This document shows positions 24,224-35,106 of a stretch of 64,000 nt of DNA, piece by piece (position 1 is the stretch's first letter; every line of letters starts with the position of its first letter). The stretch lies in assembly GCF_003144395.1 (NCBI RefSeq), contig NZ_PENZ01000028.1, positions 124,001-188,000 of the forward strand, written 5' to 3'. Source of the stretch: Proteus faecis (GTDB taxonomy: Bacteria; Pseudomonadota; Gammaproteobacteria; Enterobacterales; Enterobacteriaceae). The notes under the pieces are model-generated. The model was not told the origin of the DNA. It did no database searches and saw only the letters and a program-made list of their open reading frames with translations. The translations under genes and the position numbers were made by a program.

Positions 24224-25707
24224 GCTATCACCCCCAATAACCGAGCAACGGTTAATCTATCTGAATAATCAAGGCGACGTGAGCCAACCAACTGATAATC
24301 TTCATGCCCTTTACCTGCGACTAAAATCATATCATTGGTATCTGCTTGCATAATCACGTTAGTGACCGCTTCAGCTCGACCTTCAATAGCTATCGCACGG
24401 CCTGGATCCACTAAACCAGAAAGAATATCTTGAATTATTGCTTGAGGCTCTTCACTACGAGGATTGTCATCAGTAATAACAACTTTATCAGCCAGCTCTT
24501 CTGCGACTGCCCCCATTAGTGGGCGCTTACCTTTATCTCTATCTCCACCACAACCAAATACACACCACAATTTGCCTGTGCAGTGTAAACGAGCAGCTTG
24601 AAGGGCTTTCTCTAAAGCATCTGGAGTATGAGCATAATCGACAATAACTGTAGGGCGATTATCCGCGCTAAATACTTCCATGCGACCGCAAACCGGTGTC
24701 AGTGAAGATGAAGCATTTATTACCGCATTTAATGGGTATCCTAATGCTAATAATGTCGCTAAAGCACATAAAAGATTACTAACATTAAAAGCGCCCATAA
24801 GTGGGCTTTCAATTACACCCTCACCCCAGCTAGAACTAAAATGAATCGTTGCCCCCGCATCATGATAATTAACACGGGTTGTTTTAACAAAACGACCTTC
24901 CCAGTTTTGTGGCAATGTATTTTCCATTGTCACAGCAACAGCGTCAGGTAAACGCGATAACCATTTTTGACCAACAGCATCATCCGCATTAATGATTTTT
25001 TCACCACTATGATGAGTGGAAAATAGTAACCATTTTGCTTCTTCGTAGTTAGCCATATCACCATGATAATCAAGATGGTCACGGCTTAAATTCGTAAATA
25101 CACTCGCCACAAAAGGCAATGCACTGACACGACCTTGAACTAAGCCATGAGAAGAAACTTCCATCGCTGTTAATGTCGCGCCTTGATTTAATAATTGCTG
25201 TAACTCTAATTGAATATCAACCGCAGAGCCTGTGGTGTTCATCGCAGGAACAACATGATCTAAAAGACCGTTACCGACAGTTCCCATCACAGCACTTATT
25301 TCACCTAAACCTTGCGCCCACTGTGCTAACAATTGTGTTGTTGTCGTTTTTCCGTTAGTCCCAGTAACACCTATCAGCTTCAGCTTTTCCGCAGGTTGAT
25401 GATAAAAATGTCCCGCTAACTTTGATAGCTCGGCATTAAGATTATCAATATAAATAACAGGAATACCGTGGCTTTCACGGATTTCACCATGTGTTGCAAC
25501 ATCTTGTGCTTCCGCTAATACCGCTGAAACACCTTGAGCAATTGCTTGAGGAATATAGCGTCTACCATCAGTTTCATGACCTTTAATGGCGATAAAAAGA
25601 TCACCACTCGCCGCTTTTCGACTGTCGAGTGTCATGTCTTTGAGCATCAAAGACGGTGCTTGTATCCCGAGTGCCCTTAATAGGTCACTTAAGTTAGGAT
25701 CGGCCAC
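24220..25707 (-). CDS. murE: MurE, meso-diaminopimelate adding ligase
   Basis: Adds meso-DAP to UDP-MurNAc-L-Ala-D-Glu. 495 residues. ATP loop [15 protein letters not shown] near residue 110; carbamylated-lysine region around [16 protein letters not shown]; and [12 protein letters not shown] near residue 415, whose DNPR motif marks DAP rather than lysine specificity. The start overlaps the ftsI end by 14 nt. Confidence 0.98.
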   Translation of the reverse strand: MADPNLSDLLRALGIQAPSLMLKDMTLDSRKAASGDLFIAIKGHETDGRRYIPQAIAQGVSAVLAEAQDVATHGEIRESHGIPVIYIDNLNAELSKLAGHFYHQPAEKLKLIGVTGTNGKTTTTQLLAQWAQGLGEISAVMGTVGNGLLDHVVPAMNTTGSAVDIQLELQQLLNQGATLTAMEVSSHGLVQGRVSALPFVASVFTNLSRDHLDYHGDMANYEEAKWLLFSTHHSGEKIINADDAVGQKWLSRLPDAVAVTMENTLPQNWEGRFVKTTRVNYHDAGATIHFSSSWGEGVIESPLMGAFNVSNLLCALATLLALGYPLNAVINASSSLTPVCGRMEVFSADNRPTVIVDYAHTPDALEKALQAARLHCTGKLWCVFGCGGDRDKGKRPLMGAVAEELADKVVITDDNPRSEEPQAIIQDILSGLVDPGRAIAIEGRAEAVTNVIMQADTNDMILVAGKGHEDYQLVGSRRLDYSDRLTVARLLGVIA

Positions 25708-27490
25708 TTGTATCCTCTTCTTTTTTAATTACAAATTCATTTTTATCGTCTGGCGTCAATGCATCAGGTTCTACGTTCATTGTTCGTAAAACTGCACCCA
25801 TAATTGTGCCAAACACCGGTGCGGATACTGCGCCTCCGTAATACTTACCTGCTTTAGGTTCATTGATTATCACAACTAACGCAAAGCGAGGACGACTCGC
25901 AGGTGCAACACCCGCCACATAAGAAATATACTGATCGATATATTTACCATCTGGCCCAACTTTTTTCGCTGTCCCTGTTTTAATAGCAACACGATAGCCT
26001 TTAATTGCCGCGCTCACACCACCACCACCGGGTAATGCAACGCTTTCCATCATATGTACGACGGTTCTCATTACAGGTTCAGGGAATACTCGAGTTCCAG
26101 GCACAGGAGGGTCAACTTTCGTAATAGAAAGAGGTCGGTAAATACCAAAACTGCCAATTGTTGCGTAGACACGTGCTAACTGTAACGGCGTTACCATTAG
26201 CCCATATCCAAATGAGAAGGTGGCCCTTTCAAGATCGGACCACCGTTGTTTTTTTATTGGAAATATGCCACTACTTTCACCAACTAGCCCCAAGTTAGTT
26301 GGTTTCCCGAATCCAAAACGTGAATATACATCCACAAGTTCAGATGCAGGCATCGCTAACGCTAGTCGTGAAACACCAACGTTACTCGATTTTTGTAATA
26401 TTCCTGTTATCGTTAGCTCATTATATCGCCCTACATCTTTGATTTGATGTCCGCTAATACGATAAGGAACAGTATTAATAACACTATTTTCTTGAATGAT
26501 ATGATTATGAAGTGCACTCATCACAACCATCGGTTTTACCGTGGAACCCGGTTCAAAAATATCGGTAATAGCGCGATTACGCATCGCATCTTTAGGTGTA
26601 CCCGTTAAATTATTTGGGTTATACGACGGACTATTAGCCATCGCCAACACTTCACCGGTATTCACATCAACTAAAATCGCTGTTCCCGATTCTGCTTTAT
26701 TCTTAATAACAGCATTGGTTAATTCGCGGTAAACCACAGATTGCAAACGTTCATCAATGCTTAACATCAGATTATGAGCAGCTTGGCTGTCTGTTTGAGC
26801 GATATTTTCAATAACACGGTTAAAACCATCTTTACGAACAACACGCTCACCAGGGGCACCTGTCAGCCACTGGTTAAAGCTTTTTTCAACCCCTTCAATA
26901 CCATCACCATCAATGTTTGTTACACCGATGATGTGAGCGGTTACTTCACCTGATGGATAATAGCGTTTTGATTCTTGGCGCATATTAATCCCAGTGATTT
27001 TTAGCTTACTAATATAATCACTAATTTCAGGATTAACTTGCCGAGCTAAATAGATAAAACGAGCGGAAGGTGTGGCAACAATTTTTTGCTCGATCTGATT
27101 CACTGGCATCTTCAATGCATCAGCAAGTGCTAACCAACGAGAGTCCGTCATATCAGGATTAGCATCTAATACAACTTTAGGATCCGCCCAAATCGCGAAA
27201 ACAGGTACGCTAACGGCAAGAGGTCTGCCCATTCTATCGCTGATCATACCTCTTGCTGTTGGGACTTTTTGCACACGTAGAGAACGCATATCCCCTTCAC
27301 GAATAAGAGGATCAGGATTAATAATCTGTAAATAGGCAACACGGATTAATAGCGCGACTAAAGCGATACCAATACCACTGCAAAGCAACGCAAAACGCCA
27401 ACTCACAAATCCTGTTTTTTCTTCAGGTTTGCGTAGTTTGGCATTTGACTTTGTCTTTGCTTTCGCTTTTGCCGAACGTGAAAATTTCAT
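25694..27490 (-). CDS. ftsI: FtsI (PBP3), septal transpeptidase
   Basis: Class B penicillin-binding protein that cross-links septal peptidoglycan; target of aztreonam and related beta-lactams. 598 residues, about 10 longer than E. coli. A basic cytoplasmic tail ([18 protein letters not shown]) precedes one membrane anchor (about residues 33-53). The pedestal domain follows, then the transpeptidase domain with catalytic Ser in PGSTVKPMV, the SSN motif in QKSSNVGVS and the KTGT motif in AIKTGTAKK. Lies 11 bp after ftsL. Confidence 0.98.
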   Translation of the reverse strand: MKFSRSAKAKAKTKSNAKLRKPEEKTGFVSWRFALLCSGIGIALVALLIRVAYLQIINPDPLIREGDMRSLRVQKVPTARGMISDRMGRPLAVSVPVFAIWADPKVVLDANPDMTDSRWLALADALKMPVNQIEQKIVATPSARFIYLARQVNPEISDYISKLKITGINMRQESKRYYPSGEVTAHIIGVTNIDGDGIEGVEKSFNQWLTGAPGERVVRKDGFNRVIENIAQTDSQAAHNLMLSIDERLQSVVYRELTNAVIKNKAESGTAILVDVNTGEVLAMANSPSYNPNNLTGTPKDAMRNRAITDIFEPGSTVKPMVVMSALHNHIIQENSVINTVPYRISGHQIKDVGRYNELTITGILQKSSNVGVSRLALAMPASELVDVYSRFGFGKPTNLGLVGESSGIFPIKKQRWSDLERATFSFGYGLMVTPLQLARVYATIGSFGIYRPLSITKVDPPVPGTRVFPEPVMRTVVHMMESVALPGGGGVSAAIKGYRVAIKTGTAKKVGPDGKYIDQYISYVAGVAPASRPRFALVVIINEPKAGKYYGGAVSAPVFGTIMGAVLRTMNVEPDALTPDDKNEFVIKKEEDTSGRS

Positions 27491-27501
27491 ACTTGCCTTA
27501 A

Positions 27502-27819
27502 TTATTTAGTAACCACGATGTTCTCTTTTGTTGGGTCAACATGGATCATTCCCAAACTATCACTTGAAAAACGTTCAACTCGGCTATGATCTGCCAGCGC
27601 GTTTTCTTCAAGAATGAGATTGCGCCATTCGATTTCCAATACGTTTTTTTCCAGCACTAAACGCTCTTTTTCTGCTGTCAACAAACGTGTCTTATGTGCT
27701 GTCGTTACGACATAAATCGCAGAAATAATCACAGCGATCAGTAAACACATAGGTAATTTGCCATGACGCAGTAAATCCTGCCCTATAACTCTCGGTAGTG
27801 AGTGTCGTTCGGTAGACAT
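27502..27819 (-). CDS. ftsL: FtsL, divisome membrane protein
   Basis: Small bitopic protein forming a complex with FtsB and FtsQ that activates FtsWI. 105 residues. One membrane helix at about residues 20-40 ([20 protein letters not shown]) followed by a periplasmic coiled-coil region ([21 protein letters not shown]). The start is 0 bp from the rsmH stop and its position between rsmH and ftsI is universal. Confidence 0.96.
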   Translation of the reverse strand: MSTERHSLPRVIGQDLLRHGKLPMCLLIAVIISAIYVVTTAHKTRLLTAEKERLVLEKNVLEIEWRNLILEENALADHSRVERFSSDSLGMIHVDPTKENIVVTK

Positions 27820-28767
27820 TTATTCCTCAATACGTTGTGCTACACGTAATACAGAGCTTCGTGCCCGTGGATTTTCTTCAACTTCTACGCCTGTCGGTTT
27901 CATTTTATGAATACTTGATAAGCGAGCACTTCCTAACTCTTTTATCTGCGCTTCTGTAAGAGGAATACCTGCTGGGACAACAGGCCCCTTGCTCTCATCT
28001 CGAATAAAACGCTTCACCAATCTGTCTTCTAACGAATGAAAACTAATTACTGACAAACGTCCTTCAGGTGCTAAAACAGAAACTGCACCTTTTAATGCTT
28101 TTTCAATTTCATCTAATTCGCTATTAATATAGATGCGAATTGCCTGAAAACTTCGTGTTGCTGGGTGTTTATGTCGCTCTTTTACCGGGCTTGCATCGCT
28201 AATTAAATCAGCCAATTGCTTGGTTCTAGTCAAAGGCTCTTCTGTTTTGTTACGTGCAACAATGGCACGAGCGATACGCTTAGCAAAACGCTCTTCACCA
28301 AATGTTTTTAATACCCATGTAATGTCGTCTTCTTCTGCTGTCATCAGCCATTGTGCAGCTGATTGCCCTGAAGTTGGATCCATACGCATATCCAGAGGCC
28401 CATCACGCATAAAAGAGAATCCACGTTCAGGATCATCAAGTTGAGGAGAAGAAACGCCCAAATCCAGTAATACGCCGTCAATCTTTCCAGCTAAACCAAG
28501 CTCATTAACATACTGTTCAATATTTGAAAAAGGTCCATGAACAATAGAAAATCGAGCATCATCAATTTCATTAGCAACGGCTATGGCTTGAGGATCTCTG
28601 TCTATCGCAATCAAGCGTCCTTGTTCCCCTAATTGCGATAAAATTAGACGAGAGTGACCTCCACGACCAAATGTTCCATCGATATAGATACCTGAAGGCT
28701 TAATATTCAGCCCATTCACTGCTTCATCCAGTAATACACTGGTATGACCAAAATTATTTGTTGTCAT
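27820..28767 (-). CDS. rsmH: RsmH, 16S rRNA m4C1402 methyltransferase
   Basis: S-adenosylmethionine-dependent N4 methylation of 16S rRNA C1402. 315 residues. N-terminus [13 protein letters not shown] and the SAM-binding [40 protein letters not shown] and [12 protein letters not shown] are family hallmarks. Second gene of the cluster, 3 bp after mraZ. Confidence 0.97.
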   Translation of the reverse strand: MTTNNFGHTSVLLDEAVNGLNIKPSGIYIDGTFGRGGHSRLILSQLGEQGRLIAIDRDPQAIAVANEIDDARFSIVHGPFSNIEQYVNELGLAGKIDGVLLDLGVSSPQLDDPERGFSFMRDGPLDMRMDPTSGQSAAQWLMTAEEDDITWVLKTFGEERFAKRIARAIVARNKTEEPLTRTKQLADLISDASPVKERHKHPATRSFQAIRIYINSELDEIEKALKGAVSVLAPEGRLSVISFHSLEDRLVKRFIRDESKGPVVPAGIPLTEAQIKELGSARLSSIHKMKPTGVEVEENPRARSSVLRVAQRIEE

Positions 28768-28770
28768 TAT

Positions 28771-29229
28771 TTAAAGTGATAAATCCAATAGTCGTGTCGA
28801 TAACGGTTCCTGTGAGGTTTGCTCGGCTACAATGTCTTTTTCGATCTGTTTGTACCAGACCTGTTCATCCCACAATTCAAATTTATTGAATTGACCGACT
28901 AACATGACCTCTTTTGTTAACCCCGCATGCTGTCTTAGCGTGCTAGCTAACAAAAGACGTCCTGCGCTATCCATTTGGCATTCGCTGGCGTGACCTAATA
29001 ACAAACGTTGAACTCGACGTTCCGCAGGGTTCATGGAGGACAAAGCCGCTAATTTTAACTCAATCTTTTCCCATTCTGGAAGGGTATATAGCAATAAACA
29101 TGGCTGGTTGAGATCAATGGTACAAACCATTTGACCTTCAGAAATCTCACTCAGCGTTGTTCGATAACGGGAAGGAACTGTTATTCGCCCTTTGCTGTCA
29201 AGATTAACGAGTGTTGCTCCACGAAACAT
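28771..29229 (-). CDS. mraZ: MraZ, transcriptional repressor of the dcw cluster
   Basis: AbrB-like ring-forming DNA-binding protein that represses its own operon. Two SpoVT/AbrB-type repeats are visible: [15 protein letters not shown] near the N-terminus and [15 protein letters not shown] near residue 90. Two ATGs, at 29235 and 29229, lie in frame. I prefer 29229 ([11 protein letters not shown], 152 residues, the E. coli form), since a GGGG block sits at better spacing for it; the alternative adds only Met-Arg. Its operator lies just upstream (29257-29281). Confidence 0.95.
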   Translation of the reverse strand: MFRGATLVNLDSKGRITVPSRYRTTLSEISEGQMVCTIDLNQPCLLLYTLPEWEKIELKLAALSSMNPAERRVQRLLLGHASECQMDSAGRLLLASTLRQHAGLTKEVMLVGQFNKFELWDEQVWYKQIEKDIVAEQTSQEPLSTRLLDLSL

Positions 29230-29256
29230 CCTCATTACCCCCAGCTTTATAATTTA

Positions 29257-29281
29257 CACCACATTATCCCACAAATCCCCA
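29257..29281 (-). promoter_or_regulatory. MraZ operator, three direct repeats
   Basis: On the minus strand TGGGG-N5-TGGGA-N5-TGGTG: three TGGNN pentamers with exact 5-nt spacers, ending 28 bp before the mraZ ATG. This matches the known MraZ target (TGGGN repeats every 10 bp), so it should be the autorepression site at the dcw promoter. The third repeat is degenerate. Confidence 0.85.
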
Positions 29282-29840
29282 CAAATAGAGTTTACGGATG
29301 GTATGAAAACGTTGTCAAGCCGGATATAGGAAGCTTTATTTATATTTACAGTAATTTGATAAGCACACAGAAATGTTTAAATGTTCGACAAAAAGAAAAA
29401 GGGAAATATTAACACTATGATTAATAGAGGTTATTTTTTAAATTCTATTTTTAATCACGAAAAGTAATTATTTATAGCGATTACAAGCAAGAAAACCAGA
29501 TAAAGAAATCATAATAAGTAAATCGTGATTTTTATGATAAAAAACTAATTTATTGCAGCTCATTTACCTTTAGCCAACATAATAATTTGGGGACGCTTTT
29601 ATATAAGCAAAAATAGCAAGATGAGAAAAAATAATTCAATATCATAAAGATAGTTATTTATTTTTATCTTACGTTTCCCAGAATAAAATTAATTACTCAT
29701 TAAATTTAAGCAGTACCACTTATAGATATGTCAAAATTTGATCAACCAACCTAGTGAAATTCGAAAAACAGTAAAAAAAGGCTTAAGATTAATCTCAAAT
29801 TTAATATTCTCTAAGCAATTCGACATTCTTAAATCCAATA
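29282..29840. other. Intergenic region mraZ-cra, no gene seen
   Basis: About 560 bp of A/T-rich DNA between the mraZ operator and the hairpin behind cra. I found no ORF with a ribosome site and no recognisable RNA. By position it should hold the promoter of the mra/dcw operon near 29282-29330, but I cannot assign -35/-10 boxes with confidence. Confidence 0.5.
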
Positions 29841-29878
29841 ACTCATCCCCGTTTTAATTTAATAAAACGGGGATGAGT
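29841..29878. terminator. Perfect 16-bp hairpin downstream of cra
   Basis: Arms ACTCATCCCCGTTTTA (29841-29856) and its exact complement at 29863-29878 enclose a 6-nt loop, 35 bp after the cra stop. The stem is strong but the flanks lack a clean T-run in either direction, so it may be a terminator or a 3'-end stabiliser. Confidence 0.6.
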
Positions 29879-29913
29879 ATAAATGTAAATAATTACCAAC
29901 TGAGTGAGATCAA

Positions 29914-30921
29914 TTAACGTGCACGTCCTAAACTGCCTCGGCGACATAAATCACGGCGAATACGTGTAATTCCTGCTTGTGGTTTTTGTTCTTCTTCAAG
30001 ACTCGCAAGCACAAGTTCTAATACACGTTCCGCAATATCACGATGTCGCTGAGCAACAGATAAAACAGGACATTCAAGGAAGTCCAATAACTCATGATCA
30101 CCAAAAGTCGCAATAACCAATTGCGTTGGTAAACGACCACTACGTTGTAATGTCACATCCATCACCCCCTGTAATAAAGCAAAAGAGGTAGTGAATAGCG
30201 CATCAGGCATTGGATTGTTATTTAACCATTCAGAAAAAGCAGCCGCAGCAGCTTCTCGTTCATAGCTATTTGCATATAGGTAGGTGACTTCTCTAGGATC
30301 ATCTTTCCATACATTACGGAAACCTTGTTCACGTAAAAAACTCACAGAGAGTTCAGGAAGTGCGCCTAAATAGAGTACAGATTGCGAAGGAAATGCTTTT
30401 AATTCTGTTGCCAACATTTTGGCATCTTCTAAGTCATCGCCAACAACACTGATAAAATGTTCACTTTCTAATGCTCGGTCTAACGCAATAATTGGTAATG
30501 AGCGATTTGCCCAACGCTGATAGAAAGGATGCTCTGGTGGCAATGCTGTTGAAACAATAATGGCATCAACTTGACGTTGCAGTAAGTGCTCAACACAACG
30601 AATCTCGTTGTCTGGCTGGTCTTCTGAACAGGCAATCAATAATTGATAACCGCGTTGACGCGCTTGCCGTTCTAGGTAATTTGCGATCCTGGTATAACTG
30701 GTATTTTCCAAATCAGGAATAACCAAACCGATAGAACGCGTACGACCAGCACGTAATCCCGCGGCAACAGCGTTCGGGTGGTAATTATGCTCTCTGACCA
30801 CCGCCATCACTTTTTCAACAGTCTTGTCACTTACACGGTACTGTTTCGCTTTACCATTAATGACATAACTTGCTGTTGTTCGTGAAACACCAGCCAAGCG
30901 GGCGATTTCATCCAGTTTCAC
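29914..30921 (-). CDS. cra: Cra (FruR), catabolite repressor/activator
   Basis: LacI-family regulator of glycolysis and gluconeogenesis genes, released from DNA by fructose phosphates. 335 residues (E. coli 334). Helix-turn-helix at the N-terminus ([20 protein letters not shown]), hinge helix near residues 50-60 ([16 protein letters not shown]), then a periplasmic-binding-protein-like effector domain. Between the dcw cluster and leu genes, as in E. coli, but without ilvIH on its other side. Confidence 0.97.
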   Translation of the reverse strand: MKLDEIARLAGVSRTTASYVINGKAKQYRVSDKTVEKVMAVVREHNYHPNAVAAGLRAGRTRSIGLVIPDLENTSYTRIANYLERQARQRGYQLLIACSEDQPDNEIRCVEHLLQRQVDAIIVSTALPPEHPFYQRWANRSLPIIALDRALESEHFISVVGDDLEDAKMLATELKAFPSQSVLYLGALPELSVSFLREQGFRNVWKDDPREVTYLYANSYEREAAAAAFSEWLNNNPMPDALFTTSFALLQGVMDVTLQRSGRLPTQLVIATFGDHELLDFLECPVLSVAQRHRDIAERVLELVLASLEEEQKPQAGITRIRRDLCRRGSLGRAR

Positions 30922-31106
30922 ATTAGCCTCTTTTAATTATTAAATGTGTTATTTATTACATATTGCTATAAATTTCAGTCATCATGCTGATCTGAGTTTG
31001 CATTTTAACACAATTTACTGATAAAACCGTATGCGTCAACGTTTCCGTTTATGTCTTTTATCAATTATTTCAATCATCGTTATCTATCTATACGTCATTT
31101 TAAAAG

Positions 31107-31132
31107 AAAAAAGCACCAATCAGGTGCTTTTT
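31107..31132. terminator. Bidirectional terminator between cra and the acyl-CoA synthetase gene
   Basis: AAAAGCACC / GGTGCTTTT with a 5-nt loop and A/T runs on both sides, 13 bp after the stop of the leftward synthetase gene. Good form on the minus strand, where TTTTTT follows. Confidence 0.8.
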
Positions 31133-31144
31133 CATCAATTAAAA

Positions 31145-32950
31145 CTAATCTTGATACATTAATTCGATTTCGTTTCGATAGCGTTCAGAAATAATTTTAC
31201 GGCGAAGTTTTAATGTTGGTGTTAATTCACCAGATTCCATTGAAAAACCTTCAGCAAGAAGAGTAAAGCGCTTAACTTGATGAAAACTTGAAAAGTTTTT
31301 TTGCATTTCACGTAAACGTTCATCAAACAGCTCTTTAATTTTAGTATGACGTAATAACTCTATGCGATCGTGATATTTTAAATTTAATGCACGCGCATGT
31401 TCTTCTAATGCATCAAAGCAAGGCACGATAAGGGCAGAAACAAATTTACGTGTATCTGCGATCACCGCAATATGCTCAATAAAGCGGTCTTGCCCTAATG
31501 TTCCTTCGATCATTTGTGGTGCTATGTATTTACCATTTGACGTTTTCATTAAATCTTTTAAACGTTCCGTGATAAATAACATACCATCACTATCCAGTGC
31601 ACCTGCGTCTCCTGTGCGTAACCATCCATCTTCTGTAAAGGCAGCAGCCGTATCTTCCGGTTTATTGAAATACCCTTTCATGACAATGCTACCACGTACT
31701 TGGATTTCGTTTTCTGCACCAATTCGCACTTCAACGCCTGGCAATGGAGTACCAATAGAACCTAACTTATATTTGTTCTCTTCCCAGCATGAAACTGTGG
31801 CACAAGTCTCTGTCATACCATAGCCATATTTTATATTAATACCGGTGGCCAAGAAAAAGCGGATAACAGCATCATCTAAACGAGCACCAGCTGCAGGTAA
31901 AAAGCGAACTCGTCCACCTAAGATTTGTCGCAATGGATTTAACACTTTTTTATCTGCAAAACGATAGCATAAGCGGGAAATAAAGCCCTGTTGGCGCTGA
32001 TTCAGTTGTGCTTCACGCCGTTTTTCACCCTGCTTTATCGCCCATTTAAAGATAAGTTGACGAAATACTGAAGCTTGAGACACTTTATCTTGAATAGCGC
32101 TATACACTTTTTCATAAAAGCGAGGAACAGCACACATCACAGTAGGTTTAACCTCACTCATTGCTTCTCTAACAGCATGAGTGTCCGTTAAATAGACATT
32201 AACCGCGCCAGTGTGCATGACATAGAAGCTCCACGCGCGTTCAAAAACGTGAGAAAGAGGTAAAAAACAGAGTGAAACATCTTTATCAGATAATGAGAGA
32301 CGCTCATCATGTAGATAAAGCTGTGATGCTAAGCTTGTGTAGTCGAGCATCACACCTTTAGGTTCACCTGTGGTTCCTGATGTATAAATCAGAGTAAACA
32401 GATCATCTAAACTGCATTCATTAATACGTTGTTTTAACACGTCATCATGCTGAAAATGCGTCTGATTAATTAAATTTTCTAGATAGCACGAAGGTGTATT
32501 TGCGTTTAACACAACATCGGAGTTAAACACAATAATATGTTCAAGCTGAGGACATAATGCTAATAATTCAGAAGCAATATCATATTGCTTTTGGTCGCCA
32601 ACAAAAAGAATGCGAATATTCGCATCATTTAAAATATAAGTGGCTTGTTCAACACTACTTGTTGCATAAAGAGGAACGGTTACTGCACGTAGTTGCAAAG
32701 AAGCAATATCAGCTAAAGACCAATCAATGGTATTTTGAGAAAAAATCCCAATGTTTTCTTGAACATCTACACCCATTTCTAACAATGCATTTGAGAGCGC
32801 ATGTGTTTTCTTTTCAACCAACGCCCATGACATTTCGATGTTGCGCTTAGCATCCCACTGACGGTAAGCAATTTTATTTCCGCTGTGTAAAAACTGCATC
32901 TGCAATCTTCTAATTATATGATAATCATGAAGATTATTATTAGTTATCAT
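31145..32950 (-). CDS. Long-chain acyl-CoA synthetase (AMP-forming)
   Basis: ANL-superfamily ligase expected to activate long-chain fatty acids to acyl-CoA through an acyl-adenylate. 601 residues, similar to COG1022 (FAA1/FadD15-like) proteins rather than FadD. The phosphate loop is LIYTSGTTGEPKGVML (near residues 189-204); the adenine motif is YGYGMTET; the hinge region has DGWLRTGDAG and ITERLKDLMKTSNGKYIAP. Start ATG at 32950 has AGGA at good spacing. It stands alone, leftward, between leuO and cra where E. coli carries ilvIH. Exact substrate unknown. Confidence 0.9.
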   Translation of the reverse strand: MITNNNLHDYHIIRRLQMQFLHSGNKIAYRQWDAKRNIEMSWALVEKKTHALSNALLEMGVDVQENIGIFSQNTIDWSLADIASLQLRAVTVPLYATSSVEQATYILNDANIRILFVGDQKQYDIASELLALCPQLEHIIVFNSDVVLNANTPSCYLENLINQTHFQHDDVLKQRINECSLDDLFTLIYTSGTTGEPKGVMLDYTSLASQLYLHDERLSLSDKDVSLCFLPLSHVFERAWSFYVMHTGAVNVYLTDTHAVREAMSEVKPTVMCAVPRFYEKVYSAIQDKVSQASVFRQLIFKWAIKQGEKRREAQLNQRQQGFISRLCYRFADKKVLNPLRQILGGRVRFLPAAGARLDDAVIRFFLATGINIKYGYGMTETCATVSCWEENKYKLGSIGTPLPGVEVRIGAENEIQVRGSIVMKGYFNKPEDTAAAFTEDGWLRTGDAGALDSDGMLFITERLKDLMKTSNGKYIAPQMIEGTLGQDRFIEHIAVIADTRKFVSALIVPCFDALEEHARALNLKYHDRIELLRHTKIKELFDERLREMQKNFSSFHQVKRFTLLAEGFSMESGELTPTLKLRRKIISERYRNEIELMYQD

Positions 32951-33397
32951 AATTTTCCTGCTATTTATGGAAAAGCGCCCCTGTAATGAAACCGAAATGG
33001 AGAAAATGCCTCTCTTACAGTTTCAGCTTACACTTGTTCGCTGACTCGAATAAAAGTCTAAGTGATCCGCCAAAATAAAGGAATTCAATTTTACATAAAT
33101 TTGTAAAATTGTGAGTTATGAAAAGTTTTGTCAAAAAAGGCTATCTCATCATAGTGAGAAAATGAAATATTACGATCTTATTTTTTATGGAAAGATAAAA
33201 AGAAAAACTGATAAATAACAATAGGTAATTAGAATAACTTAATCAATGACAATATAAAAAGGGGGATATTATTGCAAAAAAACAAGTTTAATATAGTTAT
33301 AATACGAATAAGAGTCATTATTACAAAGAAAGGGCAAAAATAGTGACAGCGCTCCAATTGAGTTTACTTAACTGTATAAACGCCATTTTGGTCATCA
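32951..33397. other. Intergenic region, promoter side of the acyl-CoA synthetase gene
   Basis: About 450 bp, A/T-rich, with no ORF I can support. It should carry the promoter of the leftward synthetase gene. The 3' side, next to leuO, has the two hairpins listed separately. Confidence 0.5.
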
Positions 33398-33457
33398 GCA
33401 GATAGCTAATATTATCTGCCACTATTTCTGCATAATTAGTAATAAATACTAATTATG
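33398..33457 (-). terminator. Two tandem hairpins behind leuO
   Basis: Inverted repeat 1 (CATAATTAGTA / TACTAATTATG, 33431-33441 and 33447-33457, loop 5 nt) begins 13 bp after the leuO stop. Inverted repeat 2 (GCAGATA / TATCTGC, 33398-33404 and 33413-33419) follows. They probably end the leuO transcript, although no T-run is present. Confidence 0.5.
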
Positions 33458-33469
33458 AGTAAAAACACT

Positions 33470-34414
33470 CTAGTTTTGACAAACTTCGCTTAATAAATTT
33501 TTCATCCATAAATGGCCTTTATCACGCGCTGTTGATTCGTGCCAAATCAAGTAACATGGACGTGCTGTTTTTTCCCAAGGTAACGACACTGCTTTAATAT
33601 CTAATTGTTCAGAATAATTCTCAACTAACCATCTTGGTGCAATAGCGACCAAATAAGTTCTAGATACAATATTTAATACACTATTTAAATCTGTTCCTTG
33701 ATAAGTGATTAAATCTTCCAATTGAGTATCTTTATAATAAGGCGCACTAAATGAACCAATATCATCTAAAGAAACAATCGAATGTTGCTCATTTAATAAC
33801 ATTTCTTGGGTCACACTCTCTTTAATACGAGGGTGTTTATTAGAAACGGCCAAAACAACTTCGTCATTAAATAGAGGTTGTGAATGAAACTCCGCCTTTT
33901 CAAATTCCTTATAGCTAATAAAGAACTCAATCTCTTGATATTTTAATTGGTGTTCTATATTACTATTTAAATAAGACTTAATATTAACGTTAATATTAGG
34001 TGTCTCATTTTTAATTTGTTCAACTATTTTGGGTGCTAGCTTTATATCTAGCGGGCTACAAATAGATAAATTAAATATACGTTCACTCTGTTCTGGTTCA
34101 AATCCTGCACCAGGAAGTTCGTTATGAACCAATTGTAAAGCTTGTCTGACTGGACCAAAAAGTTGTTTGGCTCTTAATGTAGGTTGAATTCCTCGTCCAT
34201 AGCGAACAAATAATTCGTCATTAAACATAACCTTAAGGCGAGATACAGCATTACTTACTGCGGGTTGTGACATGCCCAGTACTTGTGCAGCACGGGTAAC
34301 ATTTTGCATTTGCATAACAGCATCAAATACCGTTAATAAATTAAGATCAACATTACGTAAATGCATATCTGCTGATTCTCTGCTGGTAACTGTTGCTGAT
34401 GTGTAATCCGTCAT
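33470..34414 (-). CDS. leuO: LeuO, LysR-type global regulator
   Basis: LysR-family regulator that antagonises H-NS silencing in E. coli and Salmonella. 314 residues, same size as E. coli LeuO. The winged helix-turn-helix is near residues 20-80 ([29 protein letters not shown], split here by line of reading into recognition helix [14 protein letters not shown]). The effector domain shares [25 protein letters not shown] and [10 protein letters not shown] with E. coli LeuO. Divergent from the leu operon, the conserved arrangement. Confidence 0.95.
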   Translation of the reverse strand: MTDYTSATVTSRESADMHLRNVDLNLLTVFDAVMQMQNVTRAAQVLGMSQPAVSNAVSRLKVMFNDELFVRYGRGIQPTLRAKQLFGPVRQALQLVHNELPGAGFEPEQSERIFNLSICSPLDIKLAPKIVEQIKNETPNINVNIKSYLNSNIEHQLKYQEIEFFISYKEFEKAEFHSQPLFNDEVVLAVSNKHPRIKESVTQEMLLNEQHSIVSLDDIGSFSAPYYKDTQLEDLITYQGTDLNSVLNIVSRTYLVAIAPRWLVENYSEQLDIKAVSLPWEKTARPCYLIWHESTARDKGHLWMKNLLSEVCQN

Positions 34415-34634
34415 TTCTTACTCCACTATGTTATCATAATAGGCAAATAAATATTATTAACCGAGAAATTGTTAATAATAGATAGACTTTAACTATTACT
34501 TAAACTATTTATTAAAATTTATTATTCATCATCCATGCATACAACTAAACACATAAATTTTATATCAATAAAAAAAGACATTTCATATAAAAATAAAATT
34601 GATATTAAAATTACATGTATAGAAAATGATTATA

Positions 34635-34724
34635 TCAATATATATTACAACCTGTTTTACTTTCTGCCTTGCAAATAATAAAACAAAGTATGATAAAAAT
34701 CATAATAAAATAATGTGTCTTCAT
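34635..34724 (-). CDS. Possible 29-aa hydrophobic peptide
   Basis: ORF MKTHYFIMIFIILCFIIC followed by a short polar tail ending GCNIY; one predicted membrane segment. It lies directly downstream of a strong palindrome in its own sense, and AGGA abuts the ATG with no proper spacing. A longer in-frame reading back to 34874 exists without a ribosome site. It resembles type I toxin peptides in style only; no family recognised. May be a chance ORF. Confidence 0.2.
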   Translation of the reverse strand: MKTHYFIMIFIILCFIICKAESKTGCNIY

Positions 34725-34728
34725 TCCT

Positions 34729-34753
34729 AAAATAGATATCCGATATCTATTTT
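34729..34753. repeat. 25-bp palindrome in the leuO-leu region
   Basis: Twelve-bp arms AAAATAGATATC / GATATCTATTTT around a single C, followed on the plus strand by TT (six T in a row). Could be an operator for a dimeric regulator or a terminator-like hairpin. Confidence 0.6.
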
Positions 34754-35039
34754 TTGTCATAATACAATGATTTTTATTCTTACATTCAAAACGTTGCTCA
34801 CATTTATCAATCATCCCTTCCCTAACACGCTCTTTTTTATCAATCAACCAGCTGATTAAAAAAAAAGCAAACAATTGTTTAATTTTTCATTTCACTCTTT
34901 TTCAAACAATGTATGGAACATTAACCCAATCAATGAATGCTTAATAGTTATAATCATTAGTAAAAATTTAGATATTAGTCAGAATCACTATGAAAAACTT
35001 ACAAATAACACTGACAAATGAATTAATAAATTCCAACGC

Positions 35040-35068
35040 TTGACATCTTTATTGGTATTAGGTATCAA
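35040..35068 (+). promoter_or_regulatory. leu operon promoter
   Basis: TTGACA (35040-35045), 17-bp spacer, TATCAA (35063-35068): perfect -35 and a fair -10, placed about 39 bp before the leader ORF. Confidence 0.8.
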
Positions 35069-35106
35069 TAAATAAAGATTATTGAGAACTTATCTAAGGA
35101 TGTTTC

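Larger units (their letters stand above)
34415..35039. other. leuO-leuL divergent intergenic region
   Basis: About 625 bp of very A/T-rich DNA, the kind H-NS and LeuO bind in E. coli. It contains a 25-bp palindrome (34729-34753) and a weak small ORF (34635-34724) described separately. LeuO promoter lies on the left side by position; I did not assign its boxes. Confidence 0.55.

Noticed and set aside
31031-31162. Plus-strand 43-residue hydrophobic ORF between cra and the acyl-CoA synthetase gene
   Set aside because: No ribosome binding site, runs through the bidirectional terminator and into the 3' end of the opposite gene.
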